From Monosporascus cannonballus (Eukaryota > Ascomycota > Sordariomycetes > Xylariales), in the NCBI GenBank assembly GCA_004154925.1, contig QJNS01000223.1, positions 1 to 64,000 of the forward strand: 64,000 bases of DNA, read 5' to 3'. Positions within the stretch are counted from its first letter, which is position 1. Each line of letters begins with the position of its first letter. Below, piece after piece: positions 49,401-63,041 of this stretch. Under the pieces are notes generated by a model that worked only from the letters and a program-made list of their open reading frames with translations, was not told the DNA's origin and made no database searches. Both the position numbers and the translations under genes were made by a program.

Positions 49401-51391
49401 AATAACAGTTTCCTTTTTATAACTAATTAAAAAAAACGCCTTTTCGTTAAAAAAACGAAATATAATAAGTTTTTGATTAATTTAAAAAGCTTTTTATTAT
49501 AACGCTTATCTTTAGGTATTAAAATCCCGGAAAAAAACGGTAATAAAGGCAAATGATTCCGGCTAAGTAATTAAAAAGTATTTATCTTAATTCGATTCGT
49601 TAAAACGTCTGTAATTAATCGCGTATTTTTTAAGGAAATTATTATTAATTAAATATAATTACAAAATATATAATAAAAAATTATTAATTATTATTAAAAC
49701 GTTAGCGGAATAAAAAAAAAGAATTTTAAGGGTTAGTTAATTTTTTTGCGATGTTAATAAATTATATAAACTTTTAATACTTTATAAGCATTTGCAAATT
49801 TTTTAAAAAATAAATTAAATAGGCCGGCTTTTTATTTGCTTTTAATTTCGTATTTAAATATTGTCCTAATAAATCAATAAGTGAACCCGATATTATATTT
49901 TGCAAATTATAAAACGTATTTTGCGGCAAAAAAAATATTAAATTTAAAAGGCGGGTAACCCGGTTAATTAAAGAAAAATAATTATTTAACGAACCGATAC
50001 GAATTTAAAAAATCTTAATAGCCGTAATTTACCTAAAGTAAGGCAATAACGAACGACCGGTTATACCCCCCGGCAAAAAAGTATTTTTCGAAAAAAATCT
50101 TTAAAAAATATAAAATTTAAAAATTATTAAAAATAAAACCTTAAATATAGTATATGCCGCCGTAACTCAAAAATTACGTAATTTTCTTCCAATTATAAAT
50201 ACGGTAAAAGTTTTTATAACGGAATATTCTTTCGACCTTAGGGGTTTTTTACAATTTAAAAAACGCATTTAGCTCCTTACTTAAAAGCTGCTTTAAACAT
50301 TATTGATTTAACGGGTATACGACTTTTATATTACTGGCTACCCAAGAAAAAACGTTTCGTTAATAATATAAATCCGTAATTATTATTGGCCGGAATAAAC
50401 TTAGAATATACGCCGTTTTTGCTATAATTATGACGTATATAATAAGTTATACGGATGGAGGAAAACGAAAAAAGGGTTATTACGGCCTTTATTTATTCCA
50501 AACCGATTTTATTCAGATTTTTCGGTAAATTTTATAATTAATTTACCGGCAAAATAAAAAAGGAACCCTTGTTTTCTTATGGTATTTCATAATTATTTAA
50601 CAAAAATAATTATTTTAAAACTAATACCTAATATGGATACGAAAACGTACGTTTAACGCTTTATTACCTATTATTAAAATATTATAATTTTCTTAAAAAA
50701 TTAATATCTAATAAAAAAATAAATAAATAAATAAATTTTGAACTTATTTATATAACCTAATAAATATATAGCAATAACTTAATATATCTTTTTACCCTTA
50801 AACGGACGGAATTACGGACAAAATTAATTAAAAAGTTTTTACGTATTTCCGTTATTTAATAAATTACGTATAATATAATTAAGTTACATTTTTACCGGTA
50901 ATATAACTAGCTTTTAACGGCAGAAATTCCTTATTAAAAATAAGTTTTTTTTAATTTATAAATACGATATAAAGCCTATTAACGAAATACCGGTAACCTT
51001 TTAATTAATTCCTAAAATAAAAAAAATTATTAATTTCGTTAAGAAATTACGAAAAAATACGGAATTCGTATAAGTTATTATGGCGTCGGTTTAGGCCCGA
51101 ATAAAATAATTAATTAATGCCTTTAAAAAATAAGTACCATATTTCGAAATAAAGGACTTAATATAATTAAATTTAAAAAACATAATTACGTTATAATTAT
51201 TTAAGAAATTATCTTAAATATATATTAAATATAATATTATTATAATGACGCCGCATAATACCGTAAAATTAAATATACCGTTAAAAATATACCCAAAATT
51301 TAACGTAAACCTTTTGAAATTAATAATAAAAAATCCGTTATTTAACCAAATTTTAAATAATAATTAATTATTATTAATAATATTAAAAAAA

Positions 51392-51560
51392 GGAAAAATT
51401 ATATATAATAAAATATATATTAAAAGCCGAAAATAAGCGCGTAAATTACGGTCGCCAAAAAGAATTATTCGTAAAATAAATAAATTATGCCGAACCGGCA
51501 TAAAAGTTATATAATAATTTCGAAAATATAATTGCCTTTAATAATTTCGAAAAATTATTT
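51392..51560 (+). pseudogene. chromodomain relic of Gypsy-3 polyprotein
   Basis: The frame from ATATTAAAAGCC reads ILKAENKRVNYGRQKELFVK, then a stop (Trp to stop), INYAEPA, a stop, KLYNNFENIIAFNNFEKLF. This matches the chromodomain consensus EILxxRxxxxxxxYLVKWxxYxxxxxTWEPxxN. Chromodomains bind methylated histone H3 and steer integration into heterochromatin, in line with the nested block here. Confidence 0.7.
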
Positions 51561-51685
51561 AAAAGTAAAAACGGGATGGGCGAAAATATAAAAGTACGAA
51601 TAAGGATAAAAAGAAAAAGATATAAGCAAAGCCGCCGCCGTCACGCCGTAATCTCGTTATTTCCTAAAGGCGAAAAAAAGGGTAA

Positions 51686-51875
51686 TATTACAGGCTAAAG
51701 CCTATAGGGCAGCTCGGGCTTACGGAGCGAATTCCTTAACCCGAACTTACCTATATGTATATAAAGAATAGCCACCTCGCTGGTAGCTAGCTGTTTCTCC
51801 CTTTCCCTCCTTACCTTGAATATAAACCTTTGTTGGGCCGTGTCTCCGTTCAACTTACGCATTATGCCCATTACA
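51686..51875 (+). repeat. 3' LTR of Gypsy-3 (190 bp)
   Basis: Starts TATTACAGGC (TGTTACAGGC with one G-to-A change) and ends CCCATTACA, followed by the TACAT duplication. Confidence 0.93.
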
Positions 51876-51880
51876 TACAT

Positions 51881-52406
51881 TATCTAATTACTATTATATA
51901 TTTTTTAAAAAAGCTTCAGAAAATTTACGTTTTAACGATAAGGTAATAATATATTTTTAAGGACGAATTTCCGCCAATTTATCTTCAAAGGAAAAAATCG
52001 ACCGTTTATCGAAAATTATAGAAAAACATATTATATGAAAAATAAATTAATTTTTTAAAAGGGAAGAACGAATACTGGCATACATTTTAATTATTAATTA
52101 ATATAACGCCATAAGTACCTTCTTTACCCCTTAAGGAATTTAGCTATTTTGGATTTAGGGTCCACGATATATATTTTTAACCTAATTAGCAGATTCCTAA
52201 ATTTCAGATTTACGGTAGAAGGTGACGGGGTGTACGCAGATAACAGCTTCGTCCCGATTAAGGGGTACGGAGAGGTTGATATAGTCCTTCGAAGCCCTAG
52301 CTGTACGAGAGCGTTACGTTTGTACGACGTGGCCCATTGCGAGGATTTCGCATGCAATTTGGTATTATTCCGACAGCTCCGAAAGAAGGGGTACTGGTGG
52401 GACAAT
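51881..52406 (+). pseudogene. Copia-3 part b: gag C-terminus and protease
   Basis: Continues Copia-3 after the Gypsy insertion and matches the reverse complement of Copia-1 near 18,300-18,420. From 52,146 it reads ILDLGSTIYIFNLISRFLNF, the retropepsin active-site region with DSG changed to DLG, followed by GDGVYADNSFVPIKGYGEVD and FACNLVLFRQLRKKGYWWDN. The last 250 bp have near-normal composition and one long open frame (52,149-52,472), which runs on into the inserted element and so is chimeric. Cut at 52,407 by element copy 3. Confidence 0.85.
52399..52406. repeat. 8-bp target duplication GGGACAAT (left) of 10.7-kb element copy 3
   Basis: GGGACAAT abuts the element start and recurs exactly at 63,042-63,049. 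Joining the flanks restores the Copia frame across WWDN-KG. Confidence 0.92.
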
Positions 52407-53679
52407 TTGCCTCATCGTGATCAGGACCCCATTTTGGAGGTTAGAGCTGCGCCTACGGCGCAGCAGCCGTAATCATAGTTACAGCTTTTAATCAAGAAAT
52501 ATCTGTCAAAGGTTTAATATATCAACTAAATTCCTTTAAGAATAATACTTACAAAAATAATAAAACCTCCAAAATAAGGCCTAATAATAAATTATGATTT
52601 TTTCGTTCCGTTTGGTGTATTTTTATATAAATTCGCAGAAATTATTAATATTAATTTTAACAATATATATTAATTATAAAACTTTTAATATTTTAACTTA
52701 TATAATTTAATATAAAATTAAAATTTTTATTTCTTAATATAAGAATAATTTTAACTAATAAGAAATAAAAATTATTATAATAAAAAAATAACCCAAAATC
52801 CCGATTAATATATATTATAATTTTTTATTTCTTTTAGGCCAGTATAATAATAATATAATCTTATAAGCCAAAATAATAATATATATAGTTTAAAATTACT
52901 TATAATAAATTTTAAAACATAATTTTTAATTAATTAAATATAAATAATATATTCGAAATTTTAAAATAAATATTTTAAATTTTTAAATTTTTATTTTTAT
53001 TTAATACCTTTACCGGTTTTTTGTCGATATAAATATAATAAATCTATATATTAATATTATATATACGTTTAATAACTTTAAGAAAACTTTGCGCCGTCGG
53101 TTTATTCGCCTTATATCAAAAGTTATATTCAATATATAAAGCCGTATTTTATGGAAAAAACCAATTAATATAATATATAATTTAGTTTTCGGAAATTTTA
53201 ATATCTTTTTATTATTAAAATAAATTTCGGAAAATCTTTAATTATTTAAATCGTATTATTAATTAAGTTAACGTAAAAATAACGAAGTTTTATATTAATA
53301 ATTTAATGCTTTATTTTTATTTTAATATTTGTAAATACGAAAAAATTTAATTTAAAAATATTTGGTTATATAATTATTAAATAATATAATTATATTATTT
53401 TTAATTTTAAATAAATACCGAACGATTAATTTCAGATCATTATATTAAATTTTATTTCTCAACGATAATATAGTTTGGTTATTATCGACAAAATATATTT
53501 ATTTTCGGAATTAAAAAATTTCCGGCTTAAAAATATTAATATTTGTAATTTACGTTTTATTTTTATATATATATATATTAATTTACGTATATAATAATTA
53601 TTAATAATATTATAAAAAGGAAAATTACGAAATATGGCGGCTTTCGATAAATTAATAACTTAATTAAATATAGGTATAA

Positions 53680-54300
53680 GGCGGAGGTCCGACATTTTAA
53701 TATTAATCGTCCCGAAATTAATATTATTATTTTTCTTATACCTAAAAATTCACATTTAAAGTAAAAGTATTTAAATTTTTTAATAATTAATATATCCCGA
53801 TTATTAAATAATATCTTTTTAATTTAATTTAATAATTTACGTTTTATTATTAAAATTATTATTTTTATTAATAATAAAGCAAAATTTATAAATATCTGTA
53901 ATTATTTAATTAAAATTATAATAAACCGGGAGTATTCGTTAAAGGTTATAAAAAAAGTTATTAAATTTTATAATTTTAAAATATTTTGCGGAATTTAAAT
54001 TTAAATATATAATAACTTAAAATAATTAAATAATTTTATCGGTATTATTATATTTATTATTACTTTTAAATTAAATATAAATATTCCGGATATTATTTAA
54101 ATAATATTATAAAATTTACTATAAATCTTTTCGATTAAAAATATATAGCAATAATTTAATTAAATAATTCGTACTTATAAGTAATTAAAAATAATTAGCC
54201 ATAAATAAGCCATATTATTTTTACTTTATTAAGTATTTAATAAATATAAAATTAAATACATTATTTTAAAAAAGAATAAAATAACGAAAAAATTTTAAAC
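53680..54300 (+). pseudogene. RecQ-like helicase relic, element copy 3
   Basis: Colinear with 24,331-24,960. It keeps the motif V core as ...LNINIPDI at about 54,071-54,094. It is more mutated than copy 1 and is called mainly by alignment to it. Confidence 0.5.
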
Positions 54301-56329
54301 CCGGGAAATTTAAAATTATATTACTTATAAAATTATAAAGGTTATAATAAAAAGCGATATAACGGACTTAAATAATAAAAGAAATAATATAAAATATATC
54401 GTAAATAATTCCGATTAAAAATAAATAATTATTAAATTTTAATTTTAATTTTTAATTGCTTAAAATATTATTTTTAAATTTCCGAAATAAAATAATTTTA
54501 ATTGATAATACCAAATAAAAATAAAGCCTTTATAATACGCGTTATTTAACGGCAAATATATACGTAAAATCATTTTAATATATTTTAAAAAAATAAGATT
54601 ATTATATTTAAAAAACCGTAATAATTTAATGCCGGTTAAAGTTTATTATAACATATATACGTTTAATTTTTTCCATATACCGAAATTTTTAAATTTGAAA
54701 ATATTTACGTAAAAATAATAAAAGTTATTTTAATAAAAGTAATTATTTAGGAAATAATAAAATCCTAATATAAATAACAGATAAACGAATTATTTTTTAC
54801 GTAATCCTTTTTATTTAATAATAAAAAATAAAATAAATTTTTATTTTTATTAAATTTAAACGGTTTTTGCTTAATAGATTCCCAAATAAATTAAACGAAA
54901 TTAAAAATGTATTTTTAATTCAAAATATAATTAAATTAATTAAAGCGGTCCCCAGTTTCGATAAATAATAATATTAGAATATTTTAAAAAACCGCCTATT
55001 TTTTATATTATATATAATATACGAAAAAAATATATTTTTAATTTTACAAAAATATACGTAATTTTTCGCTGATGACGGAATTCGTTTAATTGGAAATAAC
55101 GGCGCCATATATTTATTATAAAAATTAATTTATATAAGTTATAAATTATTATTATATTATAAATTCGATAAATATTTAAAGAGAAATTATAAAACCGCCT
55201 TAAGTAATGCCTTATGTTAATTAAAACATATTATATACGATCGTTCGGTTTAAATTAATAATTAACAGTTTAATAATAATTATAACAATTAAAATAATAA
55301 ATTAATATATAATTTATATATTTTTGCGATTTAAAATTATAATTTGAATTATAATAATACTTATATTTATATATATAATTCGTAACGTATTAAAAAATTT
55401 TAATTAAAAATTTGTTTTATCTTTTTTATTTATAATGTTAGCATATAATTTATCATTTTTAAATATTTTTAATTCTTTAGCCCCGTTTTCGTTATCGTAC
55501 TTATATTTACATAATTCATTTATTTTTATATCGTTACCGCAATCGCCGGCGTTATCAAAACGTAATAATCCGTAATTTAACGTTATAAATAATATATTAA
55601 AAAAAGAAATCGAAATAATAATCTTTATTAAAATTAAGGAATTACGCGTTAAAAATAAATAATACTTATAAAATAATAATATTCATAACAAATTAAAAAA
55701 TAATTGCGATATTAAGTTAAAAAATAAAAAACGAAATTCTGCCGATTTTAATTAAGGTTAATAATAAAAAACGTATTTGGTTTTGGCGCGGCGTTACGGT
55801 CGTAAAATATAATAATTATAAATATTTATATAATACTAATTAAGGTTATAAATATATTAATTATTTATTAAATTCGTCATTTTTATTAGTTTTTAATTCT
55901 TTAAATGTTATATAAAATATTAATTTATTTTAATTCGAATTAATTATATGCCGTAATAAATATATAATAAATTTGTTTAATTAAAAAATTTAACAGAATT
56001 TTATATTATGTAATTCGAATTATAATTTATTACAGTTATAAACAATTATCTTTTTAATTTATAGCCTTTATTTTACGACGCCGAACTGAAATTTCTTAAA
56101 TCTTATTTTTCGGTCTTTTTTTGAATTTATTATATTAATTTTTAAAATATTATTATTTTTTTAATCCTTAAAATACCTTAATTCAAATTAAATAATTAAG
56201 GTAAAAAATTAATTATACGGATAAATAAATAATATGGATAATCTTCTGTTAATATTAAAAAGTTATTATTTTATTATAAATATAATTATTCCGATATTTA
56301 TTTTTTTTAAATTAAAATTAATATTTATC

Positions 56330-56905
56330 GGCGTACGGTCCTAATTAATATTTTTAAAACCGCCTATATCTTTTATTATTATTTTATTAGAAATTTTAAT
56401 AATTATATTTTTTTAAATTAGGGCTTTTTGGTTCCCTTAATAAAAGTTAACGGCCGGATTTAGCTTTCTTCTTTTCGTTACGTTTTTCTTTTGTCAGCGT
56501 AATTAAATCCCTAATTGATTTTAAAGATTTCTTTGTTTTTTTCCCTAGCTAATTCTAAGAATTTCTTTACATTAAAATCCTATATAAATATAATAATAAT
56601 CGGACATTCCGGATAACCGCCGAAATCCTTAATATTAATACCAAATACGCCGCAATATTTAAAAATCCAATTTTTATATAAAATTGTTTATTCGGTAATT
56701 AATTACGTATAATTTCGGATTTTCCTTTCATTTAATATTATAAAAATAACGTTTATATAATATATATTATAAGATATATTGCGGTTTTATATTCTTTTTA
56801 ATCGGGACTATAAAATTACCGTATCCTTAATATTATTTATATTATATATATCGTTATAAATTATAAATTCCCGAAAATGGCTAACGGCCTAAATTATACA
56901 GTTTT
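56330..56905 (-). pseudogene. unrecognised conserved relic frame, element copy 3
   Basis: Counterpart of 27,580-26,960. It retains FGGYPECP, DFNVKKFLEL and the basic KRNEKKKAKSGR segment. Confidence 0.45.
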
Positions 56906-59900
56906 TTAAAAAAAAATATATGCCGGTTAAATTTATAATATATAAAACGTTTATTTTGTAATTTTAAAAACTTATTATTTAATAATCCGTATTATCCGTA
57001 TCGATAATTTTATTACTATATTTTAATATAAAGAAAAAATGAATAATATTATATATTATTTAATAACGTTTTCGGGATTTAACAAAACTAAACTTTAAAA
57101 AGTATTGAAATATATAAATATATTTTTTATTACTTTATTATAAATTATATATATATAATTAAGATTTCGGAATATCCATTTAAATATTATTTCGAAATTA
57201 TTGTAAAAAGGATATATATTAATATATATTTAACGGTAAATAATTTACGTTTTTTAATATATAATAATAAAATTTACTTTATAAAAGTTTTATAATATTA
57301 GAAATTTGTCAAATAATCGTTTAGATTAAAAAATTATTTTATAAGCTAAGATAAAATTTAAAAAAATAATATATATAATAAAAAATAAAATACGGAAAAT
57401 AATACAATAATTAATATAATTCGTATTAAAATTTAACCTAACGTTATTATAATCTTTATATACCTTTTAACTTTTTACTAAATTGCCATATACTTTTTAA
57501 ATACGATTACCGTATTTTATTTTATTAAACGGCGGTAATATTATTATAATAATTGTATAATATTAAGTATACATAAATAAGTATTTATAATTAAAAAATT
57601 TAATAATATTATAAATTTACTAATATAAATTCTATTTAATTAAAATTGAAAATATAAATAAGAAATATAAAATATAATAAATAAAATAAAGTTCGTATAT
57701 AAAATAATTACTAAATATATTATTAATATAAATAAAGAATATATAAGGATTTATAATATACAAATAAAATTTACGGATAATTAATAAATTAAAAAAGTAT
57801 CTTAAAATAATATATATAATTATAAAATATTAAATTATTAAATATATATAAATTATTAAGTATAAATAAAAATATTAATATCATTTTTTATAACGAAATA
57901 TTAATATATAAGGAAAATATTTAATAACTATATATAAATCATATTAAATCTATATTTTATTATAAAGATTTTAATATTATTTATGAAATTATTTTAATTA
58001 AATACATATTAAATATAATTATTATAATTATTTAATATATAATTAATATTATTTATTTAACCATAGTTTTTTATTATTCCAAATACTTATTATATTTTAA
58101 TATATAAAATTACGTTATTTACAATATAATAATTATTAATTATTTTTTAACTTAATACTTAAAATCTATATTATAAAAGGTAAATAAAGTTTTTGCCGAT
58201 ATAATAAAAGCAATTTCCGTTATAGCTTCCGATAATATATTCCAAATAAATTTAAAAAGTTTTATTCGCCCGGCTAAAGAAATTAAATTTGTTAATAATA
58301 TTTCGGAAAAATAACTTATTTCCGAAAAGTAACCTGCCTGTCAAAAATAACTTTAAATATAAATAATAGAATTTCGGATTAAAGAATAACCGGAATAGAT
58401 ATTAAAATAAAAATGATTTGCCTTTAAGAAATAACCTTAAAGACGGATAATAAAGTTTTTAATTAAAAAATAATTAGAATTAATATTAAAATAACTTGCA
58501 ATAAAACGGAATTAACGATATAATTCCGATTAACGCATTTTCGTATTAATTAAATAATATTTAATTATTTTTAAATATAAAATATTTCTTACAGAAAATA
58601 CATATTATATATAACCGATTCCAAATACTATATATATGGTATAAAATTATGTTAATATGGCGGATAATTGGAAAAAAATAAATACCTTACATTTAAATAT
58701 TAATACGAATATATATTAATTAAAAACCTTTTATAATTATTAAAAATTTATAAATTCGGTAATATTACAAAAGGTTTATATTACGAATAAAATTTTTTAT
58801 TACGAAAAAATACGATATTTATATAAATATTAAATATTAATAATATAATTCGAGATATTTTCCGAATTAATGATTAGCAAAATAAAATTTACGTTATAAC
58901 AGATTATATTGGCCTCATAAATTATTAAATTATTAAATTAATTACGGATTTTCGATTAATTATTGTTTTCGTAATTTAACGAAAATATTATATAAATTAA
59001 ACATTATATAAATAATATAAAAAAAGGTTTATAATTTTATAAACCGTACCGCTTAATTAAAAAATATATATTATATAATTATTTTATAAATATTATGATT
59101 TACGAAATTATATCAATAATAAATAAATAAATTACGTATATAAGCGTAACAAAAAATATTTATATATAATCCCCAAATATTCGGCATTATTATATAATTT
59201 AAATAAGAATTTTTACAAACATTTAAACGTAAATATTACGTTTAAAATGAATAAATTTTGGATCTAAAAACGTAAAAATAATTATTAATATATAAATTAT
59301 AATAAAACGCGAAAAAAGGTAAAAAAAAAGAGAAAATCTTAGAAAGTATTTAAAAACGTTAATTAATAAATTAATCAAAAACGGGGTATACGGGTTAATT
59401 CGAAATTATATATTATATTTAATTATCAATAATATAATATTTATATATAATTTTACGAAAAATAAAATATTTAAATAGGATATAATTAATTATAATTATA
59501 TAAATTATAAATTTAATTATTTATATTAACTTTATTAATAATTATTTTACGTATTATATGGTAAAATATTATTTTTTTTATTTATAATTTTATTATCGAA
59601 AATAAATAAATTATATTAATATAATTATTAACTAATTATAATAATATATAAAACGATCCCGAAATTAATTAATTAAAATTACCTAAATAATAAAGTTATA
59701 TTAATATTAAAATTATAATATAAATATTATATTATTTATATAAAAATATATTACAAAATAATAAAAAAGTAAAAAATAATATTAATAATTCGTTTTCGTT
59801 TAACAAATTTTTATTTTATTTATCCGATAATAACGATAACGATAATAAATTGCCTTAATTAAAATTATTAATTAAATTATCGACAATTTATACTATAAGA

Positions 59901-62900
59901 TTATAATTTTTTTCCGTATACGGAATATTACGGTTTTTTTAAACTAAATTATTTTCAATAAATTCGATATTAAAACTTTTTCGAATAATTACGTTAAAAT
60001 TATTTATAAGTTAATTTTTATTTTTTGCTGTATTTAATTAATTAAATTTACTTACGTTATTAATAATAAATACAATATTATTAAAATCGACAAACTTAAT
60101 TTTTATAATTCTACGGCCCGTAACCAAAATATTTTCGGATTTTTAATTATCTTTTTTAATCCAAAATAAATATCCTTTAATAAATCAAAAATTACGAAAT
60201 AAAAAATAAATTCGTTCGAAATTTTCGTTATAAAAATTCTAAATAATATAACGCCTATTTCGCAAAAAAGTATAACGGGCATAAAATTCGCGTTATAAAG
60301 ATATACGATATTTAACTAAAAACGAATTTCGGAAAGAAATAATATTAATATTATATATATTATTTTTTTAACCGGCGGAATTCGTTAATAAACTATAAAT
60401 TATAATATTTGCCGTTTTAATCAAATATTTTTTATATTTTTTCTTTAAATTATATCCGAATTAAATTTAATATTAAGATCAAATTAATAAAAATTTGATT
60501 TAATATTATAAAACATAATATTTAATCGAAATAAAATAATTTTTTACCGTAATTAAATTAATCGGCCTTATAAAGAAATAATAATATCGGTATTAATTAT
60601 TAAATATAATTAACGTTATTATATCGTATAATATATAAAAGGCATAAATAAACCTAGGTTTTTTTTAAAAAAACGGCAATAATTTCATAATTTTTTCTCG
60701 ATAAAAACGGTATTAATCGATAATTAATTATTATTTTTAATAAAATTAAAAAATTTATCGCCTTTTAAAATATCGGCTATATTAAAAATATTTCCGGCCT
60801 CAAAATTATCCAATAAAAAAGTTTTATTCGATACGTTTTAATTAAAATTATGCTGTTTAATAAATAATATAAATAAATTATATTTCTAAATTAAAAAATA
60901 AAATATTTACGAATAATTTGTTAAATTATTTATAATATTTAATAATATATTATTAATAAATAATAATGATAAATTTTTATTAAAAAATCCTTATTTATTA
61001 AGATATGTTTTTAAGATCTTATAATATTTCCCTTACTTATTTAATAAAATTAAAATGTTTAAAAATTATATTATATATAATAAATTTAAATTTAATAACG
61101 GTTAACCGGGAACATAAATATTTTATAGATTTGGTAAATTTGACTTTCGAAAAAGATTTTTGATTAAGGTATTCCGGAAAATTCCATATATATTAAACGT
61201 TTTTATTACAAATAATTTATATCGGATACTTAACTCTTATAAAAATAGCGCAAATATATAAATATTATATATATAAAAAATACAAAAGTGGAAAAAATAA
61301 AATTTCGGCAATTCTTAATATAATTACATTATTTTATTTAAAAATTAATAATTTGTTTTTAAAGTTATATATATTTTATTCGTTTTAATTATATTATCGG
61401 GCTAATAAATACGTATAATTATAAATAAAAAAAATTTTTAGATATGGAATAAAGCAAAAATAAAAAGGAATTACCGTTTTTTATCGTATAAATTAATTAT
61501 TTCGATTTAATTAGCCTATATGTTCCGAATATAACTAATTATTTTTTAATTTTTATAAATAAAATAAAAACCATTCGAAAACGGATAAATTTTTTTTTTT
61601 AAATTTATATATTTTTTAAAAAAAGTTTCGACAAATACTATAAATCTCGTTAATAATATTTTCGTTTTCGTTAATTATATTTAACGAAATTGAACGACGT
61701 TTATTATATAATATACGTTTTAATTTAAGAAAACCGGAAAACGTTTATTTATTATATTTATAAAATGTATTAATAAAAACCGGAAAAGAAATCCGGATAA
61801 TAGTAATTACGAATTAATCAAAAATAATAAGCGGTATTAAATATTATTATAATATTTTATAAAATTATTTTATTTTGTTTAAAAATATAATTATAATAAT
61901 AAATAAAGGTAATAATAATATTTCGTATAATAATATTATATTAAAATATAATATCCTTTTATTATATTTAATTATAAAACGTAATTTATCTTCATTACAA
62001 TTATATTATCATAAAAGAATTAATATAATTATTTTAATTTTTTTGTTAACTAAATTATATTTTTATTTAATATATAATAATTTTCGCAAATATTTAACTT
62101 TTTTAATATATTAGTATTACTTTATAAAAAACTCGAAAATAATAAAAATTTACTTAATAAATAAGGTAAATAATTACCGTTAATTTTAAAAATTATTTTA
62201 ACTATAATATTTAAAATTATGAAAAAAAAATATAAAAATATCCGGATCGTGATTATTACGAAACCGTTTCGTTTTATATTTCGTATTATATAATTATTAT
62301 TTTTTTAAATATATAATTATTTAATTTAAAAACTTAAATTAATTAAAAATTAACGTTTTTATAAAACGTTAATTTTTCTCCAAAGTAATATAAATTATAT
62401 TAATTTCGAATAATATTTTTTCCGGCAGACGACAAAATTTAGGCTTTTTTATAAAAAATATAAATTTCCCGTATAATAAATTATAGTATTTATGTATAAC
62501 GGAATTCTAGTTAATAAAAATTAAAAATTTCTATTAATTTTTATATATTAATAATTATTTCCATATTTATATTTTTAATATATTAATTAATCGGGTAATC
62601 CGAACGGTTAAATTAATAATTCGGTTTAAATTATCGTACAAAATCTAATTACAAATAAAATTTTTAAATATTATATTAAATTTTTTATATTAATGCTAAA
62701 AATTTAAAATACGCGTAAGTATATTTTATTTTAAAGGCATAACTTAATAAAATTAAAAAAATTCGAATTTATTATATTTTAAATAGGGGAATAATAACGT
62801 AATAAGCTTAAGTTATAATTATTATACATATTATAATTAAATTGTTACGAATTTTTTGTTTTTTTGAAAAAACAAATATATTAAACGAAACCGTTTTTAC

Positions 62901-63041
62901 GTAATTATAATTTCGGCCTTATTGGTTCGTTACGGGGATTTGGGATTTGATTGGTTAATATTTAGCGTTATGGAGCGGTACTTAAGTAACTTTGAAGAAA
63001 TTGGGAAAACGAGCCAGGGAGGCCTGAGCTAGCTGAGGTAA

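Larger units (their letters stand above)
46270..51875 (+). mobile_element. Ty3/Gypsy chromodomain retrotransposon, full length, RIP-degraded (Gypsy-3)
   Basis: A 5,606-bp plus-strand element with 190-bp LTRs and TACAT duplications. Gag starts at the ATG at 46,602 (MDKLTALTLSGTMKENL). Reverse transcriptase is readable at about 48,950-49,200, with IFRIRFEFFE, GLNDIPVAF and FVYIDNILIYS (second catalytic Asp GAT changed to AAT). RNase H begins near 49,530. The integrase C-terminal part is at about 50,880-51,330, and a chromodomain at about 51,392-51,510 (ILKAENKRVNYGRQKELFVK). A basic tail (KRKRYKQSRRRHA) ends just before the 3' LTR. RIP stops run throughout. It inserted into Copia-3. Confidence 0.93.
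52407..63041 (+). mobile_element. 10.6-kb TIR element with RecQ-like helicase, copy 3
   Basis: A 10,635-bp element colinear with copy 1 and in the same orientation. It starts TTGCCTCATCGTGATCAGG and ends CTAGCTGAGGTAA, with an 8-bp GGGACAAT duplication. The helicase relic is at about 53,680-54,300, the convergent minus-strand frame at about 56,905-56,330, the tandem repeat at about 58,300-58,490 and the Asp/Asn-rich plus frame at about 59,810-60,400. RIP damage is as heavy as in copy 1 except in the terminal 100-150 bp. It is inserted in the Copia-3 pol gene. Confidence 0.86.

Noticed and set aside
52124..52405. Minus-strand open frame of 93 codons
   Set aside because: Antisense shadow of the Copia protease region.
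52149..52472. Open frame of 107 codons on the plus strand
   Set aside because: Residues up to WWDN are Copia protease-region sequence; the rest (NLPHRDQDPILEV...) is the end of element copy 3. It is open only because this junction escaped RIP.
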